Below are positions 50,487 through 58,836 of a stretch of 64,000 bases of DNA, in pieces (position 1 is the stretch's first letter; each line of letters opens with the position of its first letter). The translations under genes and the position numbers were made by a program. The stretch lies in contig BJHQ01000020.1 in NCBI GenBank assembly GCA_014193115.1, positions 1-64,000 of the forward strand. The letters are read 5' to 3'. The notes under the pieces were generated by a model. It did not search any database. It was not told the origin of the DNA and saw only the letters and a list, made by a program, of their open reading frames with translations. This DNA is from Planctomycetota bacterium. GTDB lineage: Bacteria > Planctomycetota > UBA11346.

Positions 50487-51992
50487 ATGTCCGCCATGCG
50501 CAACGCCACCGCCCTGCTCCTGCCCCTGATCCCGATCGCGGTGTCCGCCGCCGAACCGGGCAACTTCCTCAGCACGCCTACCGCAAACCTGACCCTGACC
50601 GTGGCCAATCCGCAGGATCTGGCCAAGGGCCTGCTGTTCGTGTCGGCGGACAATGGAGCCAGCTGGCTGCGCGCCGCCGAGGTCATCGCCGAGCCGGGCA
50701 AGCCGGTGGTGTTCACGTTCAACGCCCCTGCCGATGGTACCTTCCTGGTGAAGACCTGCGCTGTCTTCCTGCCTGGGAAAGGCCAGCCCGAACCCGAGCC
50801 GATACCTGGAACCGTGCCGCCCAATGCCATGACGTTGGTGGTCGATACCGCGCCGCCAGCAGTGCGTTCGATCAAGGCCGGCTTCCAAGAAAAGGATCGC
50901 GGCACCGGCGCGATCACCTTGCAGGTGGCGTGGGACGTCAGCGATCCGCACTTGGAAGCAACCCGGATCGACCTCAGCAGCGACGATGGCCGCACCTGGA
51001 CTGAACTGCCTGGCGGCGGGGCCGCCACCGGCGAGCTCGCCGCCAGCCAGAACCCCTCCGCCGAGGTCTCCTCGCTGCTGGTGCGGGTCTTCGCCAAGGA
51101 CAAGGCCGGCAATCAGGTCACCTCTGGACCAACCCTGGTCGCCGTACCCAGGCCGCGTGATCCCGATGCGGATCTGCGCCAGGCGGTGGTGGCCTTGCCG
51201 GCGGTGAATGACCTGATCCCGCCAACTGCGGCCAAACCGGCTCCAGCACCTGCACCAGTGCCTGCACCTGCACCAGCGCCATCCACGACCGCAACGGCTC
51301 CTGCCACCGCCCAGGTGCCGGCGGCAGCTGGGACCACACCTCCGCCGGCGCCGGCGCAGGCAGCCGCGCCTGTTGCACCAGCGGCGCCAACCGCCACCGC
51401 TGTCCCCACGACCGCTCAAGGCGCACCCGCACCGGCCGAACCGGGAGTGATCTACGGCAAAGCTGCGGTGCGGAACCCGGTTCCCGCGCTGCCGCCGCCG
51501 CCAGCCGACCTGCCCACAGCGCCTCCGGCCGACGAACCTTTCGTGATCGGTCAGGTTGCCAGAGACCTGCTGGAGGAAGCCCGCAGCCTGGCGGCCCACG
51601 GCGACCCAGCCCAGGCCCTGCGCAGCTACCTGCGTCTGCATCGCAGCGATGTCGCCAAACGGGCTGTCACGGAAGAACTCGCGTTCGCCCGCGGCCTCGG
51701 CGCCTGGGCCACGGTGATCGGTATCGTCCAAGGCCTGCCGCCAGAGCTCGTCACCGATACCGCCCGGGTCGAGCACGGACGCGCCCTGATCGCCATCGGC
51801 CGCGATCAGGACGCGGTCAACGTCCTGTCGGCAGTGTCCTCGCGCAGCTATGACGCCCGGCCTGCGCTGTTCCACCTGGCCCGGGCATTGCAGAACCTCG
51901 GCAAAGCTGATCAGGCCCAGAAAATCCTCGAACATGTGGCCAAAGGCGATGACGAGTCTGCGGCGGCAGCGCGTGGTGCTTTAGGGCGCTGA
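50487..51992 (+). CDS. Secreted protein with a Pro/Ala linker and TPR-like C-terminus
   Basis: A 501-residue exported protein. The signal peptide is M-S-A-M-R-N-A-T-A-L-L-L. Residues ~25-230 form one or two Ig/FN3-like beta domains (A-K-G-L-L-F-V-S-A-D-N-G-A-S-W and V-R-V-F-A-K-D-K-A-G-N-Q-V). A low-complexity Pro/Ala linker spans about residues 245-370. The last ~120 residues are TPR-like helices (L-R-S-Y-L-R-L-H-R-S and L-F-H-L-A-R-A-L-Q-N-L-G). The ATG at 50487 is preceded by GAGGAAA. It may scaffold an envelope complex; no enzyme motif is present. Confidence 0.65.
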   Translation: MSAMRNATALLLPLIPIAVSAAEPGNFLSTPTANLTLTVANPQDLAKGLLFVSADNGASWLRAAEVIAEPGKPVVFTFNAPADGTFLVKTCAVFLPGKGQPEPEPIPGTVPPNAMTLVVDTAPPAVRSIKAGFQEKDRGTGAITLQVAWDVSDPHLEATRIDLSSDDGRTWTELPGGGAATGELAASQNPSAEVSSLLVRVFAKDKAGNQVTSGPTLVAVPRPRDPDADLRQAVVALPAVNDLIPPTAAKPAPAPAPVPAPAPAPSTTATAPATAQVPAAAGTTPPPAPAQAAAPVAPAAPTATAVPTTAQGAPAPAEPGVIYGKAAVRNPVPALPPPPADLPTAPPADEPFVIGQVARDLLEEARSLAAHGDPAQALRSYLRLHRSDVAKRAVTEELAFARGLGAWATVIGIVQGLPPELVTDTARVEHGRALIAIGRDQDAVNVLSAVSSRSYDARPALFHLARALQNLGKADQAQKILEHVAKGDDESAAAARGALGR

Positions 51993-52091
51993 CGGGCCTG
52001 GACCTGGCCACGACTCCAGGTTCCGCTGAATCCGGCCTGCACCGGGACCATGCCCCTGGTCCTGGCCGCAGGCGACCCATCATCCTCGGGC

Positions 52092-53381
52092 ATGACCCCG
52101 CCCGTCGCCGCTTCGCCCAGCACCGACCCCCGCGCCGCCTTCCTTCGCCGTGAATCCGCGGTGCGCGGTTATTGCCGGGGATTCCCTGCAATCTTCGCCA
52201 CCGCCCAGGGATCGCGGGTGCGCGATGAGACCGGTCGCGAGTGGATCGATTTCCTGTGCGGCGCGGGTTCGCTCAATTACGGCCACAACCCGCCACGGGT
52301 AATCGCCGCCCTGACTGACTACCTGGCGAGCGGCGGGATCCTCCACGGATTGGATTTGCACACGGTCGCCAAGCGCCGGTTTCTCGAGATTTTCGAGCGG
52401 GTGATCCTGGCCCCGCGGGGCATGGAGCACCGGGTCCAATTCACCAATCCCACCGGCACCAATGCGGTGGAAGCGGCCTTCAAGCTAGCCCGGAAAATCA
52501 CCGGCCGGGCGGGCATTCACGCCTTCACCAACGGCTACCATGGCATGACCCTGGGCGCCCTGGCCGCCACCGGCAACAAGTACAATCGGGCCGGGGCCGG
52601 CGTCGCCTTGGGCGGGGCGACGTTCCTTCCCTTCGACGGATATTTTGGGGCCAATCTCGACACCATCGCCATGATCAGGAAACTGTGGGAGGATCCGAGC
52701 AGCGGGGTCGATCTGCCAGCCGCGGTGGTGGTCGAAACGGTCCAGGGCGAAGGCGGTATCAACGTCGCCTCGTGGGCATGGCTGAAGTCTCTCGCCGCTT
52801 TGTGCCGCGAACATCAGGTGCTGCTGATCGTCGACGACATCCAGATCGGCAATGGACGCTCCGGGACCTTCTTCAGCTACGAAACGGCGGGCATCGATCC
52901 CGACTTGATCGTGGTCTCGAAATCCATCGGCGGCTGCGGCCTGCCCCTGGCCCTGGTGCTGATCAAACCGGTGCACGACCGCTGGAAGCCAGCCGAGCAC
53001 AATGGCACGTTCCGCGGCAATCAGCTGGCATTCGTCGCTGCCGCCGCGGCCTTGGAACAGCACTGGAGCGATCGGGCCGGCTTCGAGGCGGCCATCGCCC
53101 AACGTTCCCAGCGCCTGCGCGGCCGGCTTGAGGCCATCGCCGCGGCGCACCCGGATCGCGGATTCTCGGTCCGTGGTCGAGGCCTGATGCAGGGCTTGGT
53201 CAGCGCTGATCCGGAACGGGCGGCGCGGATCAGCGCCGTCGCGTATGATCGTGGCCTGATCATCGAACGCGCCGGTCCCCACGACGAAGTGGTGAAGGCG
53301 ATGCCTCCACTCACCATCGCGTTTGATGATCTCGACGCGGGCTGCTCGATCCTGGCCGAATCGGTCGCCGCCGCCGGCTGA
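52092..53381 (+). CDS. EctB-like diaminobutyrate-2-oxoglutarate aminotransferase
   Basis: A 429-residue class III PLP aminotransferase. The PLP lysine is K277 in V-S-K-S-I-G-G, and the aspartate is in I-V-D-D-I-Q-I-G-N-G-R-S-G-T-F-F. F-T-N-P-T-G-T-N-A-V-E-A-A and E-T-V-Q-G-E-G-G-I-N are further class III motifs. The L-P-L-A-L-V-L-I-K-P piece is typical of EctB. In ectoine synthesis EctB makes diaminobutyrate from aspartate semialdehyde. EctA and EctC are not adjacent, so it may serve another pathway such as siderophore or polyamine synthesis. ATG at 52050 is a longer alternative start. Confidence 0.72.
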   Translation: MTPPVAASPSTDPRAAFLRRESAVRGYCRGFPAIFATAQGSRVRDETGREWIDFLCGAGSLNYGHNPPRVIAALTDYLASGGILHGLDLHTVAKRRFLEIFERVILAPRGMEHRVQFTNPTGTNAVEAAFKLARKITGRAGIHAFTNGYHGMTLGALAATGNKYNRAGAGVALGGATFLPFDGYFGANLDTIAMIRKLWEDPSSGVDLPAAVVVETVQGEGGINVASWAWLKSLAALCREHQVLLIVDDIQIGNGRSGTFFSYETAGIDPDLIVVSKSIGGCGLPLALVLIKPVHDRWKPAEHNGTFRGNQLAFVAAAAALEQHWSDRAGFEAAIAQRSQRLRGRLEAIAAAHPDRGFSVRGRGLMQGLVSADPERAARISAVAYDRGLIIERAGPHDEVVKAMPPLTIAFDDLDAGCSILAESVAAAG

Positions 53382-53501
53382 GCTGCACCGGCCGGGCGGT
53401 ACTCATCGGCGGATCTTCATCGGCAGAATTTCGCCGCACGCAGAACTCGGGTTCGGGCATAATGACCTTGCGCGGATCCGGTGCGGCGATGCCCAAATGG
53501 T

Positions 53502-53640
53502 CTGGATTGCTCGGGATCGCGGAACCATCCGCAAATTCAATCAGCGGCCACGATTTGACCAGGTTGCCAACAGGATCTGCGTCGCGCCGGCCATGAGGGC
53601 ATCGCCGCTCAGAAACGTGCGCCTTGCTGTTGTGCTCACC
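53502..53640. repeat. Dispersed repeat, copy 1
   Basis: Shares TCAGCGGCCACGATTTG (53541) and ATGAGGGCATCGCCGCTC (about 53594) with copy 2 at 55345-55475; the 28 bases between CCAGG and GCCGGC differ but have equal length. It lies in the 430-bp gap between the ectB-like and TetR genes, where no other gene is seen. Base changes fall partly in third codon positions of one plus-strand frame, so a short decayed coding region is possible. Confidence 0.55.
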
Positions 53641-53811
53641 CACAGTCGATTTTCGATGAAATGCTTCAGGTTTTTCAGCGAGGCCTGAGCCGCCGTGTGC
53701 AGATGTCCAGAATCAAGGCTGATCCTGGATCTGGGAATGCTGTGTCTCTTGGTCCTTCCCCGTCGCTCAGCTCCGCCTTGCCGGATCCTTCCCAGGCCCG
53801 CAGTCTCAGGC

Positions 53812-54408
53812 ATGCCGCGTCCCCCCAAGGCCCGTGCCCCGCTGAAGCAGGCAGCCCTCGAACTCTTCGTCGAACGCGGAGTGCATGCCGCAGGCATCCG
53901 CGAACTGGCCCGCCATGCCGGTTGCAGCGAAGCGGCGCTGTACCGGCATTGGGAAAACAAGGAGGCCCTGGTCAGGGCCCTGTATGTCGAGCATCTGGCA
54001 GAGGTCATGGCGCTGCTCGATGCCGCCATCACCACCGCCAAGGCGGCTGCGTCTGAGCCGCTGATCGCCGTCCAGGTGCGCCAGGCGGTCAAGGCGGCCT
54101 ATCGTTTGTATGACGAGCAACCGCTGGTCTTCCGCTTCATCCTGCTCATCCAGCATGAGCTGGCGAAGGAGCTGCCGCCGGATTACCGGGTCCCGAACGA
54201 CGTGGTCATCGACCTGATCAAGGCCGCGATCGCCCGCAACGAGATTCCCCCGTGCGATCCGGCCCTGCACGCCAGCTGGCTGGTCGGGATGTTCCTTGAG
54301 ACCGCTACGTTCGTGCTGTACGGCCGGTTGCCGGGTCCGCTCAGCCAGCATGTCGATGGTGTGACCGCCGCAGTGCTGCGGGTGCTGCGGGTCGGCGAAG
54401 CGCGATGA
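53812..54408 (+). CDS. TetR family transcriptional regulator
   Basis: A 198-residue repressor-type protein. The N-terminal HTH spans about residues 8-50 (A-L-E-L-F-V-E-R-G-V, then I-R-E-L-A-R-H-A-G-C-S-E-A-A-L-Y-R-H-W). The rest is an alpha-helical ligand and dimerisation domain (F-R-F-I-L-L-I-Q-H-E-L near 105). The ATG at 53812 puts the HTH at the N-terminus. It is convergent with the DUF350 gene, so its target may be its own promoter or a distant gene. The ligand cannot be predicted. Confidence 0.82.
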   Translation: MPRPPKARAPLKQAALELFVERGVHAAGIRELARHAGCSEAALYRHWENKEALVRALYVEHLAEVMALLDAAITTAKAAASEPLIAVQVRQAVKAAYRLYDEQPLVFRFILLIQHELAKELPPDYRVPNDVVIDLIKAAIARNEIPPCDPALHASWLVGMFLETATFVLYGRLPGPLSQHVDGVTAAVLRVLRVGEAR

Positions 54409-54457
54409 GGTTGAGGGCTGGTGCGAGAGGTCGCACGAATAACCCCAGAAAATAACA

Positions 54458-54490
54458 GCAGCCTGCACCGCGTTCGGCGATGCAGGCTGC
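54458..54490 (-). terminator. Terminator of the DUF350 gene
   Basis: Perfect 10-bp arms GCAGCCTGCA / TGCAGGCTGC around a 13-base loop, followed on the minus strand by a T-rich tract (TGTTATTTTC). It lies between the convergent TetR and DUF350 genes and could serve both. Confidence 0.65.
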
Positions 54491-54506
54491 CGCAATCAAC
54501 AACCGA

Positions 54507-55163
54507 TCAGTGGAACAGCGCCGTCAGCAGGGCGTTGAAGAACGCGCCGAGGCCGGTGCCGACGCCGCTGACGCCGCTCGCAACCATGTGGCTGACGCCA
54601 TACAGGATGCCGGCATAGACGATGCCGATGGCGATGTTGCCGTTCTTGAACTCGGCCTTTTCATCAATGTCCTTGGTCAGCTTGTCCATGATCGTGAAGG
54701 TCACGGTGATGGCGGCTGAGGCCAGGGCGACAGCGACGATCAGATTGATGAAGCCGGCTGCGAAGCCGCTGACTCCAGCGGCCCAGCTGGCAGCTGAGGT
54801 GCTGGCGAGCGAACCGACCGACTTGGTCATGCTGTCGATGCCGCTGCCGATGACGTTGGTGTAGCTCAGGACCACGGCGCCAGCGAGCAGGGCCACCGAG
54901 ATGTTCTTGTTCTTGATCTCGGCCCAGATGTCGAGGCCGTCGAGCAGCTTGCCGAGCAGGGTCAAGCCGGCGGTGACGGCGAAGGCCGCCATGCTCAGTC
55001 CGAGCACGACTTGGATGACGCCGATCAGCAATCCGCCGAGGGATCCGACCACGCCAAACCAGCCTGAAGCATCTGCAGCCGGTGCGGCGGCTGGTTCAGC
55101 TGCGGCCAAGGCGGCGAGGCCGAGAGCGAGCAGCAGGGTGAGGGGGCGGATGAGACGGGTCAT
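54507..55163 (-). CDS. Double DUF350 membrane protein
   Basis: A 218-residue inner-membrane protein with a cleavable or first hydrophobic segment (residues ~6-20) and about six more. Two DUF350 units are visible, near residues 40-110 (G-L-D-I-W-A-E-I-K-N-K-N-I-S-V-A-L-L-A-G) and 130-205 (D-I-D-E-K-A-E-F-K-N-G-N-I-A-I-G-I-V-Y-A-G). The pattern E-I/F-K-N-x-N-x-A-x-A-x-x-x-A-G is diagnostic. DUF350 proteins are associated with stress-response and phage-shock-like loci; the mechanism is unknown. The ATG at 55163 was chosen over 55241. Confidence 0.78.
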   Translation of the reverse strand: MTRLIRPLTLLLALGLAALAAAEPAAAPAADASGWFGVVGSLGGLLIGVIQVVLGLSMAAFAVTAGLTLLGKLLDGLDIWAEIKNKNISVALLAGAVVLSYTNVIGSGIDSMTKSVGSLASTSAASWAAGVSGFAAGFINLIVAVALASAAITVTFTIMDKLTKDIDEKAEFKNGNIAIGIVYAGILYGVSHMVASGVSGVGTGLGAFFNALLTALFH

Positions 55164-55344
55164 GGGAGACTCCTGGCGGGGAAGGCCGCCGTGCGGGGGG
55201 CGGAGCCTAGGGCGCTCGCTCCGTTGCCAAGTGTGTGCCACTCCACCGGCAAGACCCGGTCAGGATATGGTTGGCATGGTGTGAAGACACGAGCTCGGTC
55301 GCGAACACCGAGTCCGGTGTTGCGATGGCGAAGCCTTCAATTTC

Positions 55345-55475
55345 CGGAATTGCTTGGAGCCGCGAAACCAACACAGATCAGCGGCCACGATTTGCCCAGG
55401 CTGTCATCGGCACCAACCTTTCGCCGGCGATGAGGGCATCGCCGCTCCAAAACACGGGTCTTGTTGTTGTGGGTG
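55345..55475. repeat. Dispersed repeat, copy 2
   Basis: Same orientation as copy 1 (53502-53640). Shared blocks start at 55378 and about 55430. Together the two copies flank the TetR and DUF350 genes. The 55164-55483 gap contains no other feature except the promoter of the DUF350 gene. Confidence 0.55.
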
Positions 55476-55483
55476 CGCTTCGG

Positions 55484-56437
55484 TTAGCCAAGACCAGCTG
55501 CCCGGCGCAGCCGGTCGTTGATCGCTGCGCCAAGACCGGACTCGGGCACCAATTCAGCTACGATGAGCGGCAGGTTCGCCGCATCGAGCCGGCGCAAGGC
55601 GGCGAAGACCGAGGCTGCGGCTTCGGCCAAGTCACCATCTGCCGACAGGATCTCCACCGCAGTTCCAATCCGGGGCAGGTCCCGACCGGTGAAGGCCAGC
55701 CAGCCGGCGCCATCGGGCCAGGGTTCCAGCGACCTGCGTAGGCGAAGCGGTGTGCGCGGTGCGTAATGCGAGGCCAGGAGCCCCGGTGCGGGCAGGGCCA
55801 GGTGCTCTGCCCGGACGCTGCGATCGGCGAGATCCACCCTTTCATCCAGGATTTCCGCGATCCGCTCACGGGTCAGCCCGCCTGGCCGCAGAATCAACGG
55901 CGTTGGATCGGGGCGCAGCACGGTGCTTTCGACCCCGACCCGGCACGGTCCGCCGTCGAGGATTTCAGCCACCGCGTCGCCCAATTGCTCGCGGACATGC
56001 GCCGCGCAGGTCGGGCTGATCCGGCCGAACAGATTGGCGCTCGGTGCCGCCAGAGGTCGGCCGCAGGCCCGGATCAGCGCCAACGCCAGCGGATGATCGG
56101 GGACCCGCACCGCGACGCTGTCGAGGCCGCTGGTGACGGCGTCCGGTACGATCGGGCGTCGCGGCAGCACCAGGGTCAACGGCCCTGGCCAGCACGTCGC
56201 TGCCAACCGCCGAGCACGTGGGGAAGGCTCGGCGACGGTCCAGGCATGCTCGGCGTCGGCGCAGTGGACGATCAGCGGATCGAACCGCGGCCGGCCTTTG
56301 GCGGTGAAAATCCTCAGCACCGCTGCGGCATCCAGCGCATCTGCAGCCAGGCCATAGACGGTTTCGGTGGGCATGCCGACCAGGGCGCCGACGCGGATGG
56401 CGGCTGCAGCGCGGGTCAATTCAGGGAGCTTGAGCAA
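55484..56437 (-). CDS. L-threonylcarbamoyladenylate synthase, Sua5 type
   Basis: A 317-residue enzyme making threonylcarbamoyl-AMP for the t6A37 modification of tRNAs that read ANN codons. The YrdC/TsaC domain (residues ~1-200) has V-G-M-P-T-E-T-V-Y-G-L-A-A-D-A near 18, K-G-R-P near 48, A-P-S-A-N near 130 and V-E-S-T-V near 167. The extra ~115-residue C-terminal Sua5 domain (G-L-L-A-S-H-Y-A-P-R-T-P-L near 217) marks the long form. Its tRNA clients, including tRNA-Ile2 and the GTT-anticodon tRNA, are in this window. EboE follows upstream with a 27-bp gap. Confidence 0.92.
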   Translation of the reverse strand: MLKLPELTRAAAAIRVGALVGMPTETVYGLAADALDAAAVLRIFTAKGRPRFDPLIVHCADAEHAWTVAEPSPRARRLAATCWPGPLTLVLPRRPIVPDAVTSGLDSVAVRVPDHPLALALIRACGRPLAAPSANLFGRISPTCAAHVREQLGDAVAEILDGGPCRVGVESTVLRPDPTPLILRPGGLTRERIAEILDERVDLADRSVRAEHLALPAPGLLASHYAPRTPLRLRRSLEPWPDGAGWLAFTGRDLPRIGTAVEILSADGDLAEAAASVFAALRRLDAANLPLIVAELVPESGLGAAINDRLRRAAGLG

Positions 56438-56464
56438 GTTGGTCAGGATTCGCTGCTCGCCTGG

Positions 56465-57643
56465 TCAGGCAAGTTGCTCCGCCAACCAGCGCAGTTCGCC
56501 AGCGGTTCCGGCGCGGATGGTGTCGGCCGAGCGGGCGAGGAGCGGCCAGGTATAGGTCTCAGCCGCGACGTGGGTGCATCCGGCGGCGATGCTGGCGGCG
56601 AGCCCGGCCCGGCTGCCGGCGATGGTCGCGGACAGGCCATGGCCGGTGACCGGAGTGGTCAATGGAACGTGGAAATGGCTGCGCACCGCGTGGGCGTCGG
56701 GGATGCGCTCCAACAGGCGATCCAGCTCGCCCAGATCCTGCACTTTCACCATCGTTCCCCAGGCCTCGCCCTGCCGCCTTGCGGCAGCGGTCTGGTGCAG
56801 GAACCGCGGCTCGTCCAGGGCGCGCATTGCTGCTACCCCGGAGGGATCCTGGCCAGGGGAGATCACCTCTGGCGCCGCCGATACCTGGACTTTCGCGATC
56901 CTGGCGCCTGCAGCCACCATGCGTCGCACCGCGTCGGCTGGATCGACAAAGGCCAGGGACAGATGGCAGGTGTCAACGCAGACGCCGAGGTGTTCGGCGA
57001 TGGCGGAACGGCCTGCGGCAAGATCACCGCCGAGGGCGCGGGATGCCGCCTCGGCGCCGATCGTGGCGAGGGGGCCGCTCCAGAACCACGCCACATCGTG
57101 GTCGTTTTCCAACAGGCACCACGGTTCCGGCTCCAAGCACAAGACCGCCGTGCGACCGCTGGATTGTTTCACGGACGCGGCGGCTGCCGCCCAACCGCCA
57201 AGGGCGGCGGCGATGGTCGCCACGCTCCCGGCATCCTGACGATGGTGGGGCCGGTAGCTGCCGGGCACCGTGCTGACCGTGACCAGTGGTTCATCGCTCA
57301 GGAACAACGCGGCGTCGAGCAGCTTGAGGCTGTCGGCGTACCGCTGTTGGCTCGTCCAGTCCGGCAGGTACGCAGCATCCTTGACCCGGGCGGCTTGGAA
57401 CGGATTCAGCGGAAAACCGTTCAGCGTGTGGGCGGAAAGGCGATGCCGATCAAGCTGGGCGCGGATCAGGCGCCAGCCCGCCACGCCTTCGGCAAGCGCC
57501 ACCGACCCGAGCCGCAGATCGACTCCGAGCCGGTCCCAGCCCAGATCGTCCCGTAACGCCCCGGCAAAGCCTGACATGGCAGCTGCGATCTCGGCGCAGG
57601 TCTCAGCGGCATGCAGATTGGTGCTGTAGCCCAGCGGCAGCAT
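56465..57643 (-). CDS. EboE-like TIM-barrel metabolite traffic protein
   Basis: A 392-residue protein of the sugar isomerase/epimerase TIM-barrel class. The start M-L-P-L-G-Y-S-T-N-L-H-A-A-E-T and the motif T-L-N-G-F-P-L-N-P-F near residue 75 match EboE. V-C-V-D-T-C-H-L-S-L-A-F near 220 provides metal ligands. EboE belongs to the eboABCDEF cluster, which moves polyprenol-type or sugar-like precursors to the periplasm in some bacteria and algae; the other ebo genes are missing here. It is 27 bp upstream of the Sua5 gene and likely co-transcribed with it. Confidence 0.7.
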   Translation of the reverse strand: MLPLGYSTNLHAAETCAEIAAAMSGFAGALRDDLGWDRLGVDLRLGSVALAEGVAGWRLIRAQLDRHRLSAHTLNGFPLNPFQAARVKDAAYLPDWTSQQRYADSLKLLDAALFLSDEPLVTVSTVPGSYRPHHRQDAGSVATIAAALGGWAAAAASVKQSSGRTAVLCLEPEPWCLLENDHDVAWFWSGPLATIGAEAASRALGGDLAAGRSAIAEHLGVCVDTCHLSLAFVDPADAVRRMVAAGARIAKVQVSAAPEVISPGQDPSGVAAMRALDEPRFLHQTAAARRQGEAWGTMVKVQDLGELDRLLERIPDAHAVRSHFHVPLTTPVTGHGLSATIAGSRAGLAASIAAGCTHVAAETYTWPLLARSADTIRAGTAGELRWLAEQLA

Positions 57644-57676
57644 CGGGACTCCCGGACATGAAGAAGCAACTGGTGG

Positions 57677-57749
57677 TGGGGCCTGCGGGATTTGAACCCA
57701 CAACCGAGCGATTATGAGTCGCCTGCTCTAACCGTTGAGCTAAGGCCCC
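57677..57749 (-). tRNA. tRNA-Ile2(CAT), lysidine-dependent
   Basis: A 73-nt cloverleaf with an encoded CCA (57674-57676). Acceptor GGGGCCT/AGGCCCC, D-arm GCTC-AACGGTTA-GAGC, anticodon arm GGCGA-CTCATAA-TCGCT (CAT) and T-arm GTGGG-TTCAAAT-CCCGC. The body is very close to E. coli ileX rather than to tRNA-Met. C34 must be changed to lysidine by TilS to read AUA. Confidence 0.85.
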
Positions 57750-58197
57750 TTCTGAGGTTACGGTGGTTGCTTCGCAGCCGGGCGAGGTTTCCCGGGCGGT
57801 TCAAAGCGAACCATGGTCGAGTCTCGACGATGCTGGCGTGAGTGTCCAGCGCCGGGTCCTGGGGCAGGTGTGTTGGGCATCGCTTTGGGCCGGGCTGTCG
57901 AAACGTCTCGCCGTCATCCCGGCCGCTCAAACAGCGCAGTCTCAGCCATCCTGACCGAGCTCGGCAGCGATAGGACCTGCCTTTTTCAGCTTTCACCGCC
58001 AGGTTGTGAATAATCAGGAGGTACCGTCGTGCGCTTCGCCTCGCGGCCTGGCCTTGCCCCTTCCGAGTGATTTTGCCTTGCTATCGGAGAGATTCATTTC
58101 CGCCGGCGAGAACCTGACGGCCGCACTACTGGCTTGCGGTCAGCGCCCCACATCCGATCATACCCACCCCCTTAGCCCAAGAGCGACCCGCCCCGTC
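57750..58197. other. Long untranslated region before the cold-shock-like gene
   Basis: About 450 bp. It should hold the tRNA-Ile2 promoter (minus) and the promoter and a possibly long 5' leader of the gene at 58198. No other gene is supported. The plus-strand frame upstream of 58198 is open from 58006 but does not look coding. Confidence 0.4.
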
Positions 58198-58719
58198 ATG
58201 CCCATCGGAACCATTGCCAACGTCCTTCCACCCCGCGAGCCGGGCCGTCCATCGATGGGGTACATCACCCCCGAAGGCCGCGCTCCTCGTGAGGCCGACG
58301 TTCGTTTCTTCACTGACAACTGGAGCGGCCCCGGCGAACCCCGGCGCGGCATCCAGGTCGAATACGACGAAGCCACCGATCGCTCGGGGAATGCAGTCGC
58401 ACGTAACGTCCGTCCGCCGGGATCCCCGGTGGTCGCTCGTCCGCCCCGCGCTGGCGGCGGCGGAGCTGGCGGCGGCGGCGGCGGTCCGACCACTCCCGGT
58501 CGTGGCACCATCGCCAACATCCTCCCGCCCCGCGAACCAGGCCGCGCCTCCATGGGGTACATCACCCCCGAAGGCCGTGCTCCTCGCGAAGCCGATGTCC
58601 GTTTCTTCACGGACAAGTGGACTGGCCAGGGTGAACCCAAGCGCGGACAGCCGGTCGTTTATGACCAGGGCACCGACCGCATGGGCAACCCCACCGCCAC
58701 CAACGTCCGCCCGGCCTGA
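58198..58719 (+). CDS. Tandem cold-shock-domain-like protein
   Basis: A 173-residue protein made of two nearly identical ~70-residue units joined by a G/A/P-rich linker. Each unit starts G-T-I-A-N-x-L-P-P-R-E-P-G-R-x-S-M-G-Y-I, has D-V-R-F-F-T-D in the middle, and ends V-x-Y-D ... N-V-R-P. This follows the cold-shock fold order (G-x-I, G-F/Y-I, D-V-x-F, final A-x-N-V), with inserts, so single-stranded RNA or DNA binding is likely. I do not know a named family with the P-P-R-E-P motif. The internal identity suggests recent duplication. Confidence 0.62.
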   Translation: MPIGTIANVLPPREPGRPSMGYITPEGRAPREADVRFFTDNWSGPGEPRRGIQVEYDEATDRSGNAVARNVRPPGSPVVARPPRAGGGGAGGGGGGPTTPGRGTIANILPPREPGRASMGYITPEGRAPREADVRFFTDKWTGQGEPKRGQPVVYDQGTDRMGNPTATNVRPA

Positions 58720-58763
58720 TCCCTCGCTGCTGGCCCCGGCCGGCGGCGATCCAGTCTGAAGCA

Positions 58764-58800
58764 AACATCCTCCGGCACGCACCGCGTGCCGGAGGATGTT
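58764..58800. terminator. Perfect 17-bp stem-loop between convergent genes
   Basis: 17-base arms at 58764-58780 and 58784-58800 pair exactly around ACC. A weak T-rich stretch follows on the plus strand. Probably terminates the cold-shock-like gene and also the convergent PhyH gene. Confidence 0.7.
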
Positions 58801-58836
58801 CATTTGCAATTCCTGCCGTTCAGTGCGGCGCTCTTG

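Noticed and set aside
50463-51935. Minus-strand frame of about 490 codons opposite the TPR-type protein
   Set aside because: Codon pattern and composition mirror the Pro/Ala linker; no start signal, no domain.
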